Counted from the stretch's first letter, positions 16,444-24,767 are shown. The stretch is DNA of 32,705 nucleotides from a virus (IMGVR_UViG_3300034107_000080:1-32705), one strand, 5' to 3'. Numbers and translations: made by a program. The notes: a model not told the origin generated them from the letters alone.

Positions 16444-16475
16444 GTTACAATTTAGTTTTTTTTAGTCTTATAAAT

Positions 16476-16784
16476 ATGATAGTCTTTTCAGTAGCAACAA
16501 ATCACACGTTCAGATGTATACCATCTTACTATAATGGTGGGGAAATTGTGTTTAATTTACGTGATGAACTAAAAAATATTACCTATTCGATTGAATATGA
16601 TAATGTTTTTTACCAAAACTTTCAACTAATAATCACATTTTCGGATTTTCAGACCATCGAGGGGCAGAGTTTTGAGTGTGTAATACTCGAAAATGATGCA
16701 ATTACGTACAGAGGCAAGGCTTATTGTACTGCTCAAACCGATTTGGAAAATTACGAAATGAATAACGGGATTTTAAAAGTATAA
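16476..16784 (+). CDS. Small hypothetical protein before the portal gene
   Basis: A 102-residue beta-rich soluble protein. Its form (ATNHTFRCIPSYYN, a central FQLIITFSDF strand, then EGQSFECVIL) resembles small single-domain proteins of Bacteroidota phages found near head-tail genes; no enzyme motif is visible. The gene begins 32 bp after a strong terminator and ends 2 bp before the portal start. Because the terminator precedes it, it must be served either by read-through or by a promoter of a type not recognised here, possibly one read by the phage sigma factor. Confidence 0.6.
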   Translation: MIVFSVATNHTFRCIPSYYNGGEIVFNLRDELKNITYSIEYDNVFYQNFQLIITFSDFQTIEGQSFECVILENDAITYRGKAYCTAQTDLENYEMNNGILKV

Positions 16785-16786
16785 AA

Positions 16787-18694
16787 ATGGCTAATAAACC
16801 AACGCAAAGAGTATTCGAAATTCAATTATCAAACTACATTCGCCCAGAAATTAAAGAGGTGCAGGGTAAAAAGTGGGTATTGAATGGGCGAAATAACGAG
16901 TTTTACAAAACGATTATTGATGCTTACAACGGATCAACTACAAATAGTGCAATAATTGATAGTTACGCCAATTTCATTTATGGAAAAGGGATTAATTCCA
17001 ACGAGAAGTTAACCAAGCCAAAAGAGTGGAGCGCATTAAACACCATATTTGACAAAAAAGAATTAAGAAAAATTTGCAAAGATTTTGAAATGTTTGGCGA
17101 GGCTTCAGTTGAAGTAAAATATTTGAATAATGAAGTACGAAAAGTTTACCATATAGCCAAAGAAAGGGTTGCTCCCGAAGTAGCGAACGAGGATGGCGAT
17201 ATAACTGGATATTGGTATTCTTATGATTTTTCAAATGTTCAAAAATATAAGCCCGAGCGTTATGATGCTTTCGGATTTGGAAGCGGAAGCGGAGAGCGTT
17301 CAGAAATTTATATCATAAAAGATTACCAAGTTGGTCAATTTTACTACTCCAATCCTAGTTACGTTTCGGGATTGTCTTGGGCAAAATTTGAAGAGGAATT
17401 TCAAAACTATTGTATTAAGCACATTCAAAACGGACTTTCATTTGGGTACATTATAAATATGAACGCTGGAGTGCAAGCTAGTGAGATTGAAATAATGGAA
17501 AGCACTCGTAGAATTAGAGAGAATTTAACGGGATCAAATAAAGCTGGGAATTTCTTTTTAAATTGGAACGACAACAAAGATAGTGAGATTACAATTACTG
17601 CCTTAGAAGTTAGCGAAGCGCATAAACAATACGAGTACTTAACTGCCGAAGCTAGGCAACAACTTTGCACCGCTCACAAACTTACATCACCGATGTTGGT
17701 TGGTATAAAAGAGGCAAGCGGATTTAGTTCAAATGCAGAAGAAATTAAAGTCGGATTTGCAGAATTAATGATCAACGTTATAACTCCAAAGCAAGAAATT
17801 ATTTTGGATGGTTTAATGGAAATACTAGCGGCAAACGGTATTAGTTTAGATTTGCAGTTTGAAAGTTTAAGAAGTGAGCAGGTTGCTGCAAATGTTTTAG
17901 ATCAAACCGACAAAGCGAGTTCAGATGCGCAAATTTCTTACAACGGTGCGCAGATTGCTAGTGCGATTGATATTTTCGCAAAGGTAAAAGAGGGTATTTT
18001 AACAACGGAACAAGCGATAGTTTTCTTAGTTCAATTCTTAAACATTCCTGCAAGCGTGGCGCAGGCGTTATTCACGCAACAAACCGCAGCAGTTACACAA
18101 TTATCATCACACGACTTTTCAGATTTAGGAGAGGAAATAGATTTGAACGAGTGGGAGTTAGTTAGTGCCGATCCAGTTGACTACGACAAAGAAGATGAAC
18201 GAGATGCGGAGATGGAAAGGTTAAACGCTACAACCGTTAAATTAATGAATGTTGCAATGGAGGCGGTTAGCACTGGAACTGCACGAACTAAAAGCGTTTC
18301 CGAGCAAGACACAAAGTTATACATTACACGTTACAGATATAGCGGGAACCCAAATCCAGAACGTGAATTTTGTAAGGCAATGATGAAAGCAAAAAAACTT
18401 TACAGAAAAGAGGACATCGAGTTGATGAGCCAACGAAATGTTAATCCTGGATTTGGAATGCGACCAAACCCTAATAAACCTTACGATATATTTTTATGGA
18501 AAGGTGGCGGACTTTTAAGCGATGCTTTTCCTTTTGGAACTTGCAAACATTTTTGGGTACGTGAGATGTACAGAAAAATAGGAACTGGTAAAAATACAGC
18601 GGCTCAACCATCAACTCCAGCGGATGTAAGAAAAGCGGGAGAGATAGCACCAACAAACCCACAAAAAGTCTATATCGCGCCTCACGATATGTAA
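16787..18694 (+). CDS. Portal protein with a fused C-terminal minor-head-like domain
   Basis: A 635-residue protein. The first ~430 residues fit a phage portal: a wing/stem region with KDFEMFGEASVEVKYLNN and a helical crown with AEARQQLCTAHKLTSPMLVG. Residues about 505-600 form a second domain with NPEREFCKAMM, NVNPGFGMRP and TCKHFWVREMY, reminiscent of Mu F-like minor head proteins fused to portals in this host group. The portal forms the dodecameric ring for DNA passage. It lies after the capsid and tail-tube genes rather than next to the terminase, which is unusual. Confidence 0.85.
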   Translation: MANKPTQRVFEIQLSNYIRPEIKEVQGKKWVLNGRNNEFYKTIIDAYNGSTTNSAIIDSYANFIYGKGINSNEKLTKPKEWSALNTIFDKKELRKICKDFEMFGEASVEVKYLNNEVRKVYHIAKERVAPEVANEDGDITGYWYSYDFSNVQKYKPERYDAFGFGSGSGERSEIYIIKDYQVGQFYYSNPSYVSGLSWAKFEEEFQNYCIKHIQNGLSFGYIINMNAGVQASEIEIMESTRRIRENLTGSNKAGNFFLNWNDNKDSEITITALEVSEAHKQYEYLTAEARQQLCTAHKLTSPMLVGIKEASGFSSNAEEIKVGFAELMINVITPKQEIILDGLMEILAANGISLDLQFESLRSEQVAANVLDQTDKASSDAQISYNGAQIASAIDIFAKVKEGILTTEQAIVFLVQFLNIPASVAQALFTQQTAAVTQLSSHDFSDLGEEIDLNEWELVSADPVDYDKEDERDAEMERLNATTVKLMNVAMEAVSTGTARTKSVSEQDTKLYITRYRYSGNPNPEREFCKAMMKAKKLYRKEDIELMSQRNVNPGFGMRPNPNKPYDIFLWKGGGLLSDAFPFGTCKHFWVREMYRKIGTGKNTAAQPSTPADVRKAGEIAPTNPQKVYIAPHDM

Positions 18695-18712
18695 CCTACA
18701 AAATAAAGTATT

Positions 18713-19231
18713 ATGAATATTTGGCTACGAGAAAACGAATTGACAAAAAACACCTTACTCGGTGGTAATATAGATATTGATTTATATATCCCTTGCATTG
18801 CAGACGCACAACGTACACGATTGGAGGAAATTTTAGGGGAAACGCTATTTAATAAAATTGATGTTGACTTCGGAAACGACGATTTAAGCGGTTTATATCT
18901 CACTTTGTTTGATGATTACATTAAACCTTTTTTAATCCATCAAAGCGCGGTAGAATATCTTTTAGTGGGTGCTTACAAAATCACTAATAACGGGATTTAT
19001 AAAACACAACCCGAAAATACTGCGGCAGTTGACAAGACCGAAGTCGATTATTTAGTAAATAACCAAAGATTAAAAGCCGAAATGTATCAGGGACGTTTAG
19101 AGCGTTGGTTAATGTTAAACGAATTGCCAGAGTATTTAAGTGCAGATAGTCAAATTGTGCCGCCAGTTTACAATAAAAGTAGTATATTGAACCGATGGTA
19201 CTTTTTAGATCCGAATAATAACTACTATTAA
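18713..19231 (+). CDS. DUF6712-like head completion/adaptor protein
   Basis: A 172-residue protein. The helical N-terminus IDLYIPCIADAQRTRLEEIL, then LYLTLFDDYIKPFLIHQSAVEYLL, matches a Bacteroidota phage family (DUF6712) that I associate with head-tail connectors of the gp6/gp15 type. Helical content and position immediately after the portal fit an adaptor ring bound under the portal. It starts 18 bp after the portal stop. Confidence 0.7.
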   Translation: MNIWLRENELTKNTLLGGNIDIDLYIPCIADAQRTRLEEILGETLFNKIDVDFGNDDLSGLYLTLFDDYIKPFLIHQSAVEYLLVGAYKITNNGIYKTQPENTAAVDKTEVDYLVNNQRLKAEMYQGRLERWLMLNELPEYLSADSQIVPPVYNKSSILNRWYFLDPNNNYY

Positions 19232-19232
19232 A

Positions 19233-19367
19233 ATGAGAAAAGTAGACAAAAGAACAGAGGACAATATAAAAAAATTACAAAAGTATTTATCAAATGAAAA
19301 CAGTAAATTTCACGCACAAACGAGGGGATACATTTTACCAAACACCGATAAACATAAAGGTAAATAA
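19233..19367 (+). CDS. Possible small ORF overlapping the next gene (44 aa)
   Basis: A 44-residue, lysine-rich frame starting with ATG 2 bp after the previous stop, but with 74 bp overlapping the next gene (19294). The tight start spacing supports it; the long overlap and low-complexity basic ending count against it. It may serve only to bring ribosomes to the 19294 start. Doubtful. Confidence 0.3.
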   Translation: MRKVDKRTEDNIKKLQKYLSNENSKFHAQTRGYILPNTDKHKGK

Positions 19368-19614
19368 TGTTGATCTTGATTTAACCGATGCGGTTATTTT
19401 AATGCAACTTCGAAAAGAAGCGGGAGGCGTTATTGCATTAACTCCCGATTTAACGATAACCGATGCAGTTGGAGGCGACTTTCAAATTGATGAGCAAATT
19501 ATAAATATTCCAGCTTGCACTTATCAATACGATATACAGATAACTTTGGCAGACGATACGGTTGTAACGTGGATTAGTGGATTGTTTATTATTAACGATG
19601 ATATTTCAAGATAA
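19294..19614 (+). CDS. Small beta-rich structural protein before the fibre
   Basis: A 106-residue protein with FTHKRGDTFYQTPINIKVNN, LTDAVILMQLRKEAGG, CTYQYDIQITLADDTVVTW and a final GLFIINDDISR. These strands form the pattern of a small Ig-like/BppU-type domain found ahead of phage fibre genes. It abuts the fibre gene with no gap. A role as baseplate upper protein or fibre adaptor is likely by analogy. Confidence 0.6.
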   Translation: MKTVNFTHKRGDTFYQTPINIKVNNVDLDLTDAVILMQLRKEAGGVIALTPDLTITDAVGGDFQIDEQIINIPACTYQYDIQITLADDTVVTWISGLFIINDDISR

Positions 19615-21759
19615 ATGGCAGTAGATATAGTAATTAACGAAACGATTGATTCAGTTGATATTACGGTTAACCCTAATATTATCGAGGTTAATGTAACACG
19701 CACAAGCGGCGGCGGTGGTTCGCAAACACTAGCGCAAACTTTAGATTTAGGCAATCAAACAGGTGGCGAAAATATACTTGTAAATAATGCCGATGCGATT
19801 GAATTAGAGAACACTTCATCACTTCAAAAAGGAACTTATAATTTTGGCGGTAATGGTGGTATTTCTAGGATATGCTCAAACAATTACGAGGATATGTGGC
19901 AGAATGGATTTAGACACGTATTTGACCAAAGCGGATTTATAAGAAATTCAACAAACTGTTTTAATATTGTACCTGATGAAACTTTTGATGTAACATTAAG
20001 ATTTAAAGTTGATTCGTTATGGACTTTAGATGACGGAACTACTTACAAATGCACCGATGCAACAGAGGGCGCAGCAGTATGGGAAATTTATCATAATTTT
20101 ATTCCAAATTTAACGCAAGTATTAACGCAAGGAGATAGGGTATGGGATGGTATAAACGATGATTATACTTTTCAAGCAATAGATATTGCTAGAATGCTTT
20201 TGCAACAAGACAATGTTGGAACTCCTATTTTTACTATTGATGGAGATTTAGATAATGATTTTCCAATAAATTGTGTTTTAAAATTTCAATCTTGGCTGCA
20301 ACCTAGTCAATTAGAAGCTATTAACGGAGCTTTAATTTATGTTCAAGGTAATGGTGGTTCTTTAACTACTTACAATTTTAATGTTGGAGATTATTGCGAA
20401 TTAAAAAAAGTAAATGCAAACAGTTGGTTTTTAAACGTTTCAAATACAATAACTACTCCAATACCAACAAATACATCCGACCTTACAAACGATGGTGCAG
20501 ATGGCGTAAATCCTTTTATTACCGCTTTAGATATACCAACAACTGGACAAGCATCAACTTTAGTTCGTGAGGTTAAAAATATGACTGGAGCAACTTTAAC
20601 AAAAGGCACAGTTGTTTATATTTCGGGTGCAAATGGAAATAAGGCTTTAGTATCAAAAGCAATAGCCACAACCGATGCGTTAAGTGCTAGAACATTTGGA
20701 TTATTGCAATCTGACATTTTAAACAATGGCTTGGGAAACTGCGTTATCATTGGAGATTTAAGCGGAATTAATACTTCATCATTTGCAGATGGAGCGCAAC
20801 TTTATTTAAGCGGCACAGTTGCGGGTGCATTTACAGATACTAGAGTTTTAGCTCCAACGCATTTAGTTTATGTTGGTAAAGTTACTCGTTCGCATCCAAC
20901 ACAAGGGCAAATTGAGGTGCAAATACAAAACGGTTATGAATTAGCGGAAATCCACGATGTATCGATTACAAGCGTTACAAATAACCAATTACTAGCGTAC
21001 ACATCTGCTACTGAATTGTGGCAAAATAAAAACCTTATTGATATACTCAAAGATTTTAATAAAACCAAAGGGATTTATTTCTTTGAGGAATTTATGGGTA
21101 GTCAAAGTGGTTCTGTAACTACTAATTTTGGCGGACTTATTTCATCGCAAAGTGGTTTGGCAGCGGCTTGCGCTACAACCGCTACAATAACCAACAGAAC
21201 AAATCAGCAGGGCGTAGTAAGAAGTCAAACAGGAACGACCGCGACAGGCATTGCGGGTTATACTTATGGCAATGGTTCTTTATTTCGTGGGACAGGTGCA
21301 ATTACTTTGGAAACTTTTGTAACCGTTGAAACACTTTCAACAGTGACAGAAAGATTTTACAAATATTTTGGTTATTTAGGCACAGGAGCTTCTGTAAACC
21401 CAAACAATGCAATTTTATTTTTATATGACGAAGCGGGTTCGCTAGCATTTGGAGCAAATGCAGGTTCACCAAATTGGAAATGCGTTTCTATAAATGCATT
21501 AAGTAGAACATTTTTTACTTCTTCTGTTGCAGTAGTTGCTGGTCAATGGTATAAATTAAGAATTGATATAAACGCAGCAGGAACACAAGCATCATTTTAT
21601 ATAGATGGCAATTTAATAACTACATTAACTACAAACATTCCGTCAGTAGCAACAGGAATGACTATTGGCAGTTATATTATCAAAACAGTAGGCACAACTG
21701 CAAGAGCAACACAAACGGACTATTTTATGTATGAGGAAATATTTACAAATCCAAGATAA
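19615..21759 (+). CDS. Tail fibre/receptor-binding protein with LamG-like tip
   Basis: A 714-residue protein. The short N-terminus probably docks to the adaptor encoded just upstream. The middle (about 310-450) is beta-rich with repeats typical of fibre shafts and capping domains. The last ~235 residues start with GIYFFEEFMGSQ and contain GAITLETFVTVETL, AGQWYKLRIDINAAG and ASFYIDGNLITTL, the pattern of a LamG/concanavalin-like jelly roll that binds sugars. It is the best candidate for receptor binding and host range. Stop overlaps the next ATG (TAATG). Confidence 0.8.
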   Translation: MAVDIVINETIDSVDITVNPNIIEVNVTRTSGGGGSQTLAQTLDLGNQTGGENILVNNADAIELENTSSLQKGTYNFGGNGGISRICSNNYEDMWQNGFRHVFDQSGFIRNSTNCFNIVPDETFDVTLRFKVDSLWTLDDGTTYKCTDATEGAAVWEIYHNFIPNLTQVLTQGDRVWDGINDDYTFQAIDIARMLLQQDNVGTPIFTIDGDLDNDFPINCVLKFQSWLQPSQLEAINGALIYVQGNGGSLTTYNFNVGDYCELKKVNANSWFLNVSNTITTPIPTNTSDLTNDGADGVNPFITALDIPTTGQASTLVREVKNMTGATLTKGTVVYISGANGNKALVSKAIATTDALSARTFGLLQSDILNNGLGNCVIIGDLSGINTSSFADGAQLYLSGTVAGAFTDTRVLAPTHLVYVGKVTRSHPTQGQIEVQIQNGYELAEIHDVSITSVTNNQLLAYTSATELWQNKNLIDILKDFNKTKGIYFFEEFMGSQSGSVTTNFGGLISSQSGLAAACATTATITNRTNQQGVVRSQTGTTATGIAGYTYGNGSLFRGTGAITLETFVTVETLSTVTERFYKYFGYLGTGASVNPNNAILFLYDEAGSLAFGANAGSPNWKCVSINALSRTFFTSSVAVVAGQWYKLRIDINAAGTQASFYIDGNLITTLTTNIPSVATGMTIGSYIIKTVGTTARATQTDYFMYEEIFTNPR

Positions 21760-21989
21760 TGATAAAATACAGATACACAATCGGACAAATGAGCGTTGAA
21801 ACTTTAACACTAACTGATATTCCAGAGGGAGTTGATTACGAAACTATTACTTTTGAGCAAGAAGTTGAGCAAGAAGTAACGCCAACAAATTTAACAGTAA
21901 ACGAAGTTATCATAGATTTAGTTACAAGACAAGTTCAAGTGATGAGCGATGAGGAAAAAAGCGAATTGTTACAAAATTTATTAAATTAG
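21759..21989 (+). CDS. Small acidic protein after the fibre gene
   Basis: A 76-residue acidic protein (VDYETITFEQEVEQEVTPTN, then VNEVIIDLVTRQVQVMSDEEK). No membrane segment. It is coupled to the fibre gene by TAATG and lies 1 bp before the next gene. Such small proteins after fibre genes can be fibre assembly chaperones, a possible but untested role here. Confidence 0.6.
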   Translation: MIKYRYTIGQMSVETLTLTDIPEGVDYETITFEQEVEQEVTPTNLTVNEVIIDLVTRQVQVMSDEEKSELLQNLLN

Positions 21990-21990
21990 T

Positions 21991-22338
21991 ATGAATTTTT
22001 TTACTGAATATTGGGAAGCAATATTAGCAGCATTAAGCGCACCTGTTGCGTGGTTCTTTGGAGGCAGAGCAAAACAAAGACAAGATGCGGTTAGCACGAT
22101 GAAAACGATGTATGATGACTTTCTTTTAGTCTACCAATCTCGGATGAATGAAGTGATGCAAGAGGTAACAGATTTGAAAAAACACAATCTTACCTTGCAA
22201 AGAGAATTTAACGACATTCAAAAACTACACGCAAAAGAATTACAAAAATCTCAAAAGTTGGCTAAAGATTATGAGCAGTTGAAAGGGTTGTATGATCGCT
22301 TAAAAACGGACTTTGATAACTACAAAAAATTAAAGTAA
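21991..22338 (+). CDS. Membrane-anchored coiled-coil protein, holin-like candidate
   Basis: A 115-residue protein. One hydrophobic segment at about 7-24 (YWEAILAALSAPVAWFFG) is followed by a basic stop and then a long coiled coil (about 45-115; LVYQSRMNEVMQEVTDLKKH). It directly precedes the endolysin gene with ATG/TAATG coupling, so it may be the holin or a membrane partner in lysis. A single N-terminal membrane helix with a cytosolic coil is compatible with some small holins, but the evidence is positional only. Confidence 0.6.
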   Translation: MNFFTEYWEAILAALSAPVAWFFGGRAKQRQDAVSTMKTMYDDFLLVYQSRMNEVMQEVTDLKKHNLTLQREFNDIQKLHAKELQKSQKLAKDYEQLKGLYDRLKTDFDNYKKLK

Positions 22339-22784
22339 TGAGCAGAATAGTAGAAATTGCAAAAAAAGAAATAGGACAAGGCGAAGTGCCTTTAAACAGC
22401 AATAAAACAAAATACGGCAAATGGTTTGGATTTGATGGTGTAGCTTGGTGCGGTATGTTTGTGAGTTGGTGTTATGATCAAGCTGGTGCGCCTCTTGGTA
22501 ATATTGGTTTTAAAAAAGGATTTGCTGGATGCCAAACCGCAGTAGCGCATTATCGTAAAACAAATAGAATTACAAACAACCCAGTTGCAGGAAATATTGT
22601 TTTTTTTGATTGGAATAAAGATGGGAGACACGACCATACTGGCATATTTGTGCGATGGGTAGAAGTAAATAAAACTTTTGAAAGTATAGAGGGTAATACC
22701 GCAGTTGGTAACGATTCAAATGGTGGCAATGTAATGCTCCGAACTAGAAAAAATATAAACGTATTATTTGTAGATCCGTTTTAA
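22338..22784 (+). CDS. CHAP-domain endolysin
   Basis: A 148-residue enzyme with a single CHAP (NlpC/P60-like) domain. The catalytic cysteine is C38 in AWCGMFVSWC; H100 in HDHTGIFVRW and E118/N120 in SIEGNTAVG complete the likely triad. It would cut peptidoglycan (amidase or endopeptidase) at lysis. There is no signal peptide, so release depends on a holin, for which the gene just upstream is the candidate. It overlaps the upstream gene by TAATG. Confidence 0.9.
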   Translation: MSRIVEIAKKEIGQGEVPLNSNKTKYGKWFGFDGVAWCGMFVSWCYDQAGAPLGNIGFKKGFAGCQTAVAHYRKTNRITNNPVAGNIVFFDWNKDGRHDHTGIFVRWVEVNKTFESIEGNTAVGNDSNGGNVMLRTRKNINVLFVDPF

Positions 22785-22799
22785 AACAAAAAAAACATT

Positions 22800-23822
22800 A
22801 TGAGCGTACTAGGAAACCAAAACGCAGCAACTTACAAAAAAGAAATTATTTTATCGTATTTGCAAAAGTTTCCAAAAGCCACGACAATGGCGATTTGCAG
22901 AATGATTTTTACAGAAAACCCTTTAGACTTTAAAAGTTTGGAGGGAGTTCGTGGAATGGTTAGGCAATACAGATGCGAAAGTAAAAAAAATTCAAAAGTA
23001 TCTCCCACCGCAGTTAGAACACCCGAAGAAAAGAAGTTGGCAATGCGTGGAATTTCTGAACTTCCCGAAACTGATTACCAAAAGACAGAGCCTTTTATTA
23101 TTCCCAGAGGGCAAAATAACATCCTAGTGCTTTCCGATATTCATTTACCCTACCAAGATAATGAGGCTCTTACACTAGCTTTGAATTACGGACTTGAAAA
23201 TAAGGTTAACGCGGTTTATTTGAATGGAGATACAATAGATATGTACCAAGCAAGCCGATTTATTAAAGATAGGAGATTGCGTGATCTAGCTGGGGAGTTG
23301 GAAATTACTAGGGGATTTTTAAAACTGCTTCAAGATAAGTTTAACTGCCCGATTTATTTTAAAATAGGTAACCACGAAGCGAGATGGGAGCATTTTTTGA
23401 TGTTAAAGGCACCCGAGTTATTGGGAATTGATGACTTTAAACTTGAGCAGATTTTAAGGTTCAGAGAGTTTGGAGTTACGCTTGTAAAAGATAAGCAAAT
23501 TGCAATGGCTGGGAAACTTCCAATACTTCACGGACACGAATGGTATGGTGGATTTGCGCCTCCAGTTAATCCAGCGAGGGGATTGTTTTTAAAAGCAAAA
23601 GAAAGCGCATTAGTCGGACACCACCACCGAACTAGTGAACACACCGAAAAGACTTTGAGCGGTCACGTGGTTACAACGTGGTCAACTGGCTGCCTTTGTG
23701 GATTAGAACCTGAATATGCACCTTATAATAATTATAATCACGGATTTGCACACGTTAAGACCGATAAGGAGGGTAATTATGAATTAAAAAACATTCGAAT
23801 TATTAATTACAAAATTGTTTAA
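22800..23822 (+). CDS. Calcineurin-like metallophosphoesterase
   Basis: A 340-residue protein. Residues 1-60 look like a small winged-helix or other helical domain (SYLQKFPKATTMAICRMIF). The enzyme part has all five calcineurin-type metal motifs: LSDIH (111-115), LNGDTID (141-147), IGNHE (189-193), LHGH (243-246) and VGHHH (272-276). It should be a di-metal phosphodiesterase or phosphatase; the substrate is unknown. It lies between the endolysin and the spanin candidate, 15 bp after the former, in the ACATTATGAGCG start context. Roles in DNA processing or in destroying defence nucleotides are possible but untested. Confidence 0.85.
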   Translation: MSVLGNQNAATYKKEIILSYLQKFPKATTMAICRMIFTENPLDFKSLEGVRGMVRQYRCESKKNSKVSPTAVRTPEEKKLAMRGISELPETDYQKTEPFIIPRGQNNILVLSDIHLPYQDNEALTLALNYGLENKVNAVYLNGDTIDMYQASRFIKDRRLRDLAGELEITRGFLKLLQDKFNCPIYFKIGNHEARWEHFLMLKAPELLGIDDFKLEQILRFREFGVTLVKDKQIAMAGKLPILHGHEWYGGFAPPVNPARGLFLKAKESALVGHHHRTSEHTEKTLSGHVVTTWSTGCLCGLEPEYAPYNNYNHGFAHVKTDKEGNYELKNIRIINYKIV

Positions 23823-23823
23823 T

Positions 23824-24309
23824 ATGAGATCAATAATACTGGCACTTTTACTCGTTTCCTGCGGGGCAAAAAAAGTAGATAAAAGCGACAAAAAAACCGA
23901 TAGTATTGCCAAAACTATTGCGGTTACCAAAACAGATAGCACTTCCACCGATAGCACTTCGATTAAATTTGACGTTGTAAGTGAGGAAATTATTATCGAA
24001 GCAGTAGATAGCACCAAACCAATCGAGATTATCAATAATGAGGGCAAAGTAACTAAATACAAAAACGCCCGTATAAGCAAGAAAAAAAGAAAAGACAACA
24101 CAATAGTAGTAAACGAGAAAAGCGTGTCTAAAATCGTAGTAGATTCGCTTACAAACGAGATTGAAGTCAACAAAGTTGAAAGCACAAAGATTGTTTATAA
24201 GGAACAATTCAACTGGAGTACATTTATTTTGCAATTATGGTGGTTGTGGTTGTTGATTTTATTGGCTATTTATTTAGCTTACCGATATTATAAAAGACTT
24301 CTGTTTTGA
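23824..24309 (+). CDS. Probable unimolecular spanin (lipoprotein with C-terminal membrane helix)
   Basis: A 161-residue protein. It starts with a lipoprotein signal, MRSIILALLLVSCGA, with lipobox cysteine at C13. The middle is a charged linker of mainly beta character. It ends with a strong membrane helix at about 131-153, including WWLWLLILLAIYLAYRYY. An outer-membrane lipid anchor plus a C-terminal inner-membrane helix is the hallmark of a unimolecular spanin (like T1 gp11), which fuses the two membranes in the last step of lysis. An upstream ATG at 23815 lies within the previous gene; the MRSI start is chosen because it gives the signal peptide. Confidence 0.75.
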   Translation: MRSIILALLLVSCGAKKVDKSDKKTDSIAKTIAVTKTDSTSTDSTSIKFDVVSEEIIIEAVDSTKPIEIINNEGKVTKYKNARISKKKRKDNTIVVNEKSVSKIVVDSLTNEIEVNKVESTKIVYKEQFNWSTFILQLWWLWLLILLAIYLAYRYYKRLLF

Positions 24310-24425
24310 TTCCAGAATACGAATGGATAAAAAAGGGGATTGATTGGGTAAGAGTTGAAAAGCCAGTCAACAAATGGAAAGGTATTCCTCCGATTGAAGA
24401 TGAAATAAAAAAGCCGCTAGATTAA
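24306..24425 (+). CDS. Small hypothetical protein at the end of the lysis operon (39 aa)
   Basis: A 39-residue frame with a TTG start inside the previous stop (TTGA) and a stop that lies in the loop of the next terminator hairpin. The sequence (IPEYEWIKKGIDWVRVEKPV, then NKWKGIPPIEDEIKKPLD) looks like a genuine small protein, not random sequence: it is aromatic-rich and soluble. Coupling by the TTGA overlap and a hairpin that exactly closes it both support it. Function unknown. Confidence 0.5.
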   Translation: MIPEYEWIKKGIDWVRVEKPVNKWKGIPPIEDEIKKPLD

Positions 24426-24436
24426 TAGCGGCTTTT
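24409..24436 (+). terminator. Bidirectional terminator after the lysis module
   Basis: AAAAGCCGCTA (24409-24419) pairs perfectly with TAGCGGCTTTT (24426-24436) around the loop GATTAA. A-run and T-run flank the stem on both sides, so it can stop transcripts from either strand. It closes the late operon and faces the minus-strand gene pair beyond it. Confidence 0.9.
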
Positions 24437-24458
24437 CTAATTATCAAACCAAAACATT

Positions 24459-24533
24459 ATGAGCGACAAATGTAATAGTTTTTTTATTACCAACAAACTA
24501 AAAAGCCATAAGTTATCGCTAGTAAAAGCATAA
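24459..24533 (+). CDS. Possible 24-aa peptide, doubtful
   Basis: A 24-codon frame starting MSDKCNSFFITNKL in the AAAACATTATGAGC context also seen at 22800 and 26704. It overlaps the minus-strand gene 24487-24570 and has no visible promoter, so it may only be a copy of the translation-start region. Kept because the start context is so well preserved. Confidence 0.25.
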   Translation: MSDKCNSFFITNKLKSHKLSLVKA

Positions 24534-24570
24534 CTATTAAAATTACTACATCCTCGTTATTTTCTTTCAT
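24487..24570 (-). CDS. 27-aa single-pass membrane peptide, minus strand
   Basis: A 27-residue peptide, MKENNEDVVILIVMLLLAIT then YGFLVCW, that is almost entirely one membrane helix (about 8-26). Its ATG overlaps the end of the 48-aa gene (24557-24703) so the two form a tiny operon. It is one of only two minus-strand genes in the genome. Membrane micro-peptides of this size could be regulators, holin partners or superinfection factors; which applies here is unknown. Confidence 0.5.
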   Translation of the reverse strand: MKENNEDVVILIVMLLLAITYGFLVCW

Positions 24571-24703
24571 TATATCTTTTGGTTAGGTATTCGTACGCCA
24601 ATCGGTTACATTCTTTAGTTCCTCCGATAACTTCGATTTTATACTTTTCTAATTTACCATTATACGGTTCTCGCTTCTCTATTCCTTTAGCTTTTCTACC
24701 CAT
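24557..24703 (-). CDS. 48-aa basic protein, minus strand
   Basis: A 48-residue basic protein read from 24703 down to 24557 (MGRKAKGIEKREPYNGKLEK, then YKIEVIGGTKECNRLAYEYL). It has a perfect TAnnTTTG box about 24 bp upstream (24734-24727) and overlaps the 27-aa peptide gene, so both should be transcribed together, opposite to everything else. The IEVIGGTKECNRLAYEYLTK segment looks folded. It could be a small DNA-binding regulator given its charge and place at the divergent promoter, but no helix-turn-helix is evident. Confidence 0.6.
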   Translation of the reverse strand: MGRKAKGIEKREPYNGKLEKYKIEVIGGTKECNRLAYEYLTKRYNERK

Positions 24704-24726
24704 TTTATATTGTTTTATATTTATTG

Positions 24727-24757
24727 CAAACCTACAAATAAACTTTTATATAAAAAA
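24727..24757 (-). promoter_or_regulatory. Divergent promoter, minus-strand arm
   Basis: On the minus strand, TTTT at 24757-24754, 19 bp, then TAGGTTTG at 24734-24727, matching TAnnTTTG exactly. It would start the two-gene minus operon about 20 nt before the ATG at 24703. Confidence 0.65.
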
Positions 24758-24767
24758 ATTTTTTTAT
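24750..24767. promoter_or_regulatory. A7T7 palindrome between the divergent promoters
   Basis: An 18-bp perfect palindrome (AT, seven A, seven T, AT). Both -33 boxes lie inside it, so one bound protein or a bent A-tract could govern both directions. It resembles an operator or an UP-like element. Confidence 0.5.

Noticed and set aside
23784-24234. Two long minus-strand open frames opposite the spanin gene
   Set aside because: They are antisense shadows of the spanin and metallophosphoesterase end; the plus strand has lipobox, linker and membrane helix that make sense.
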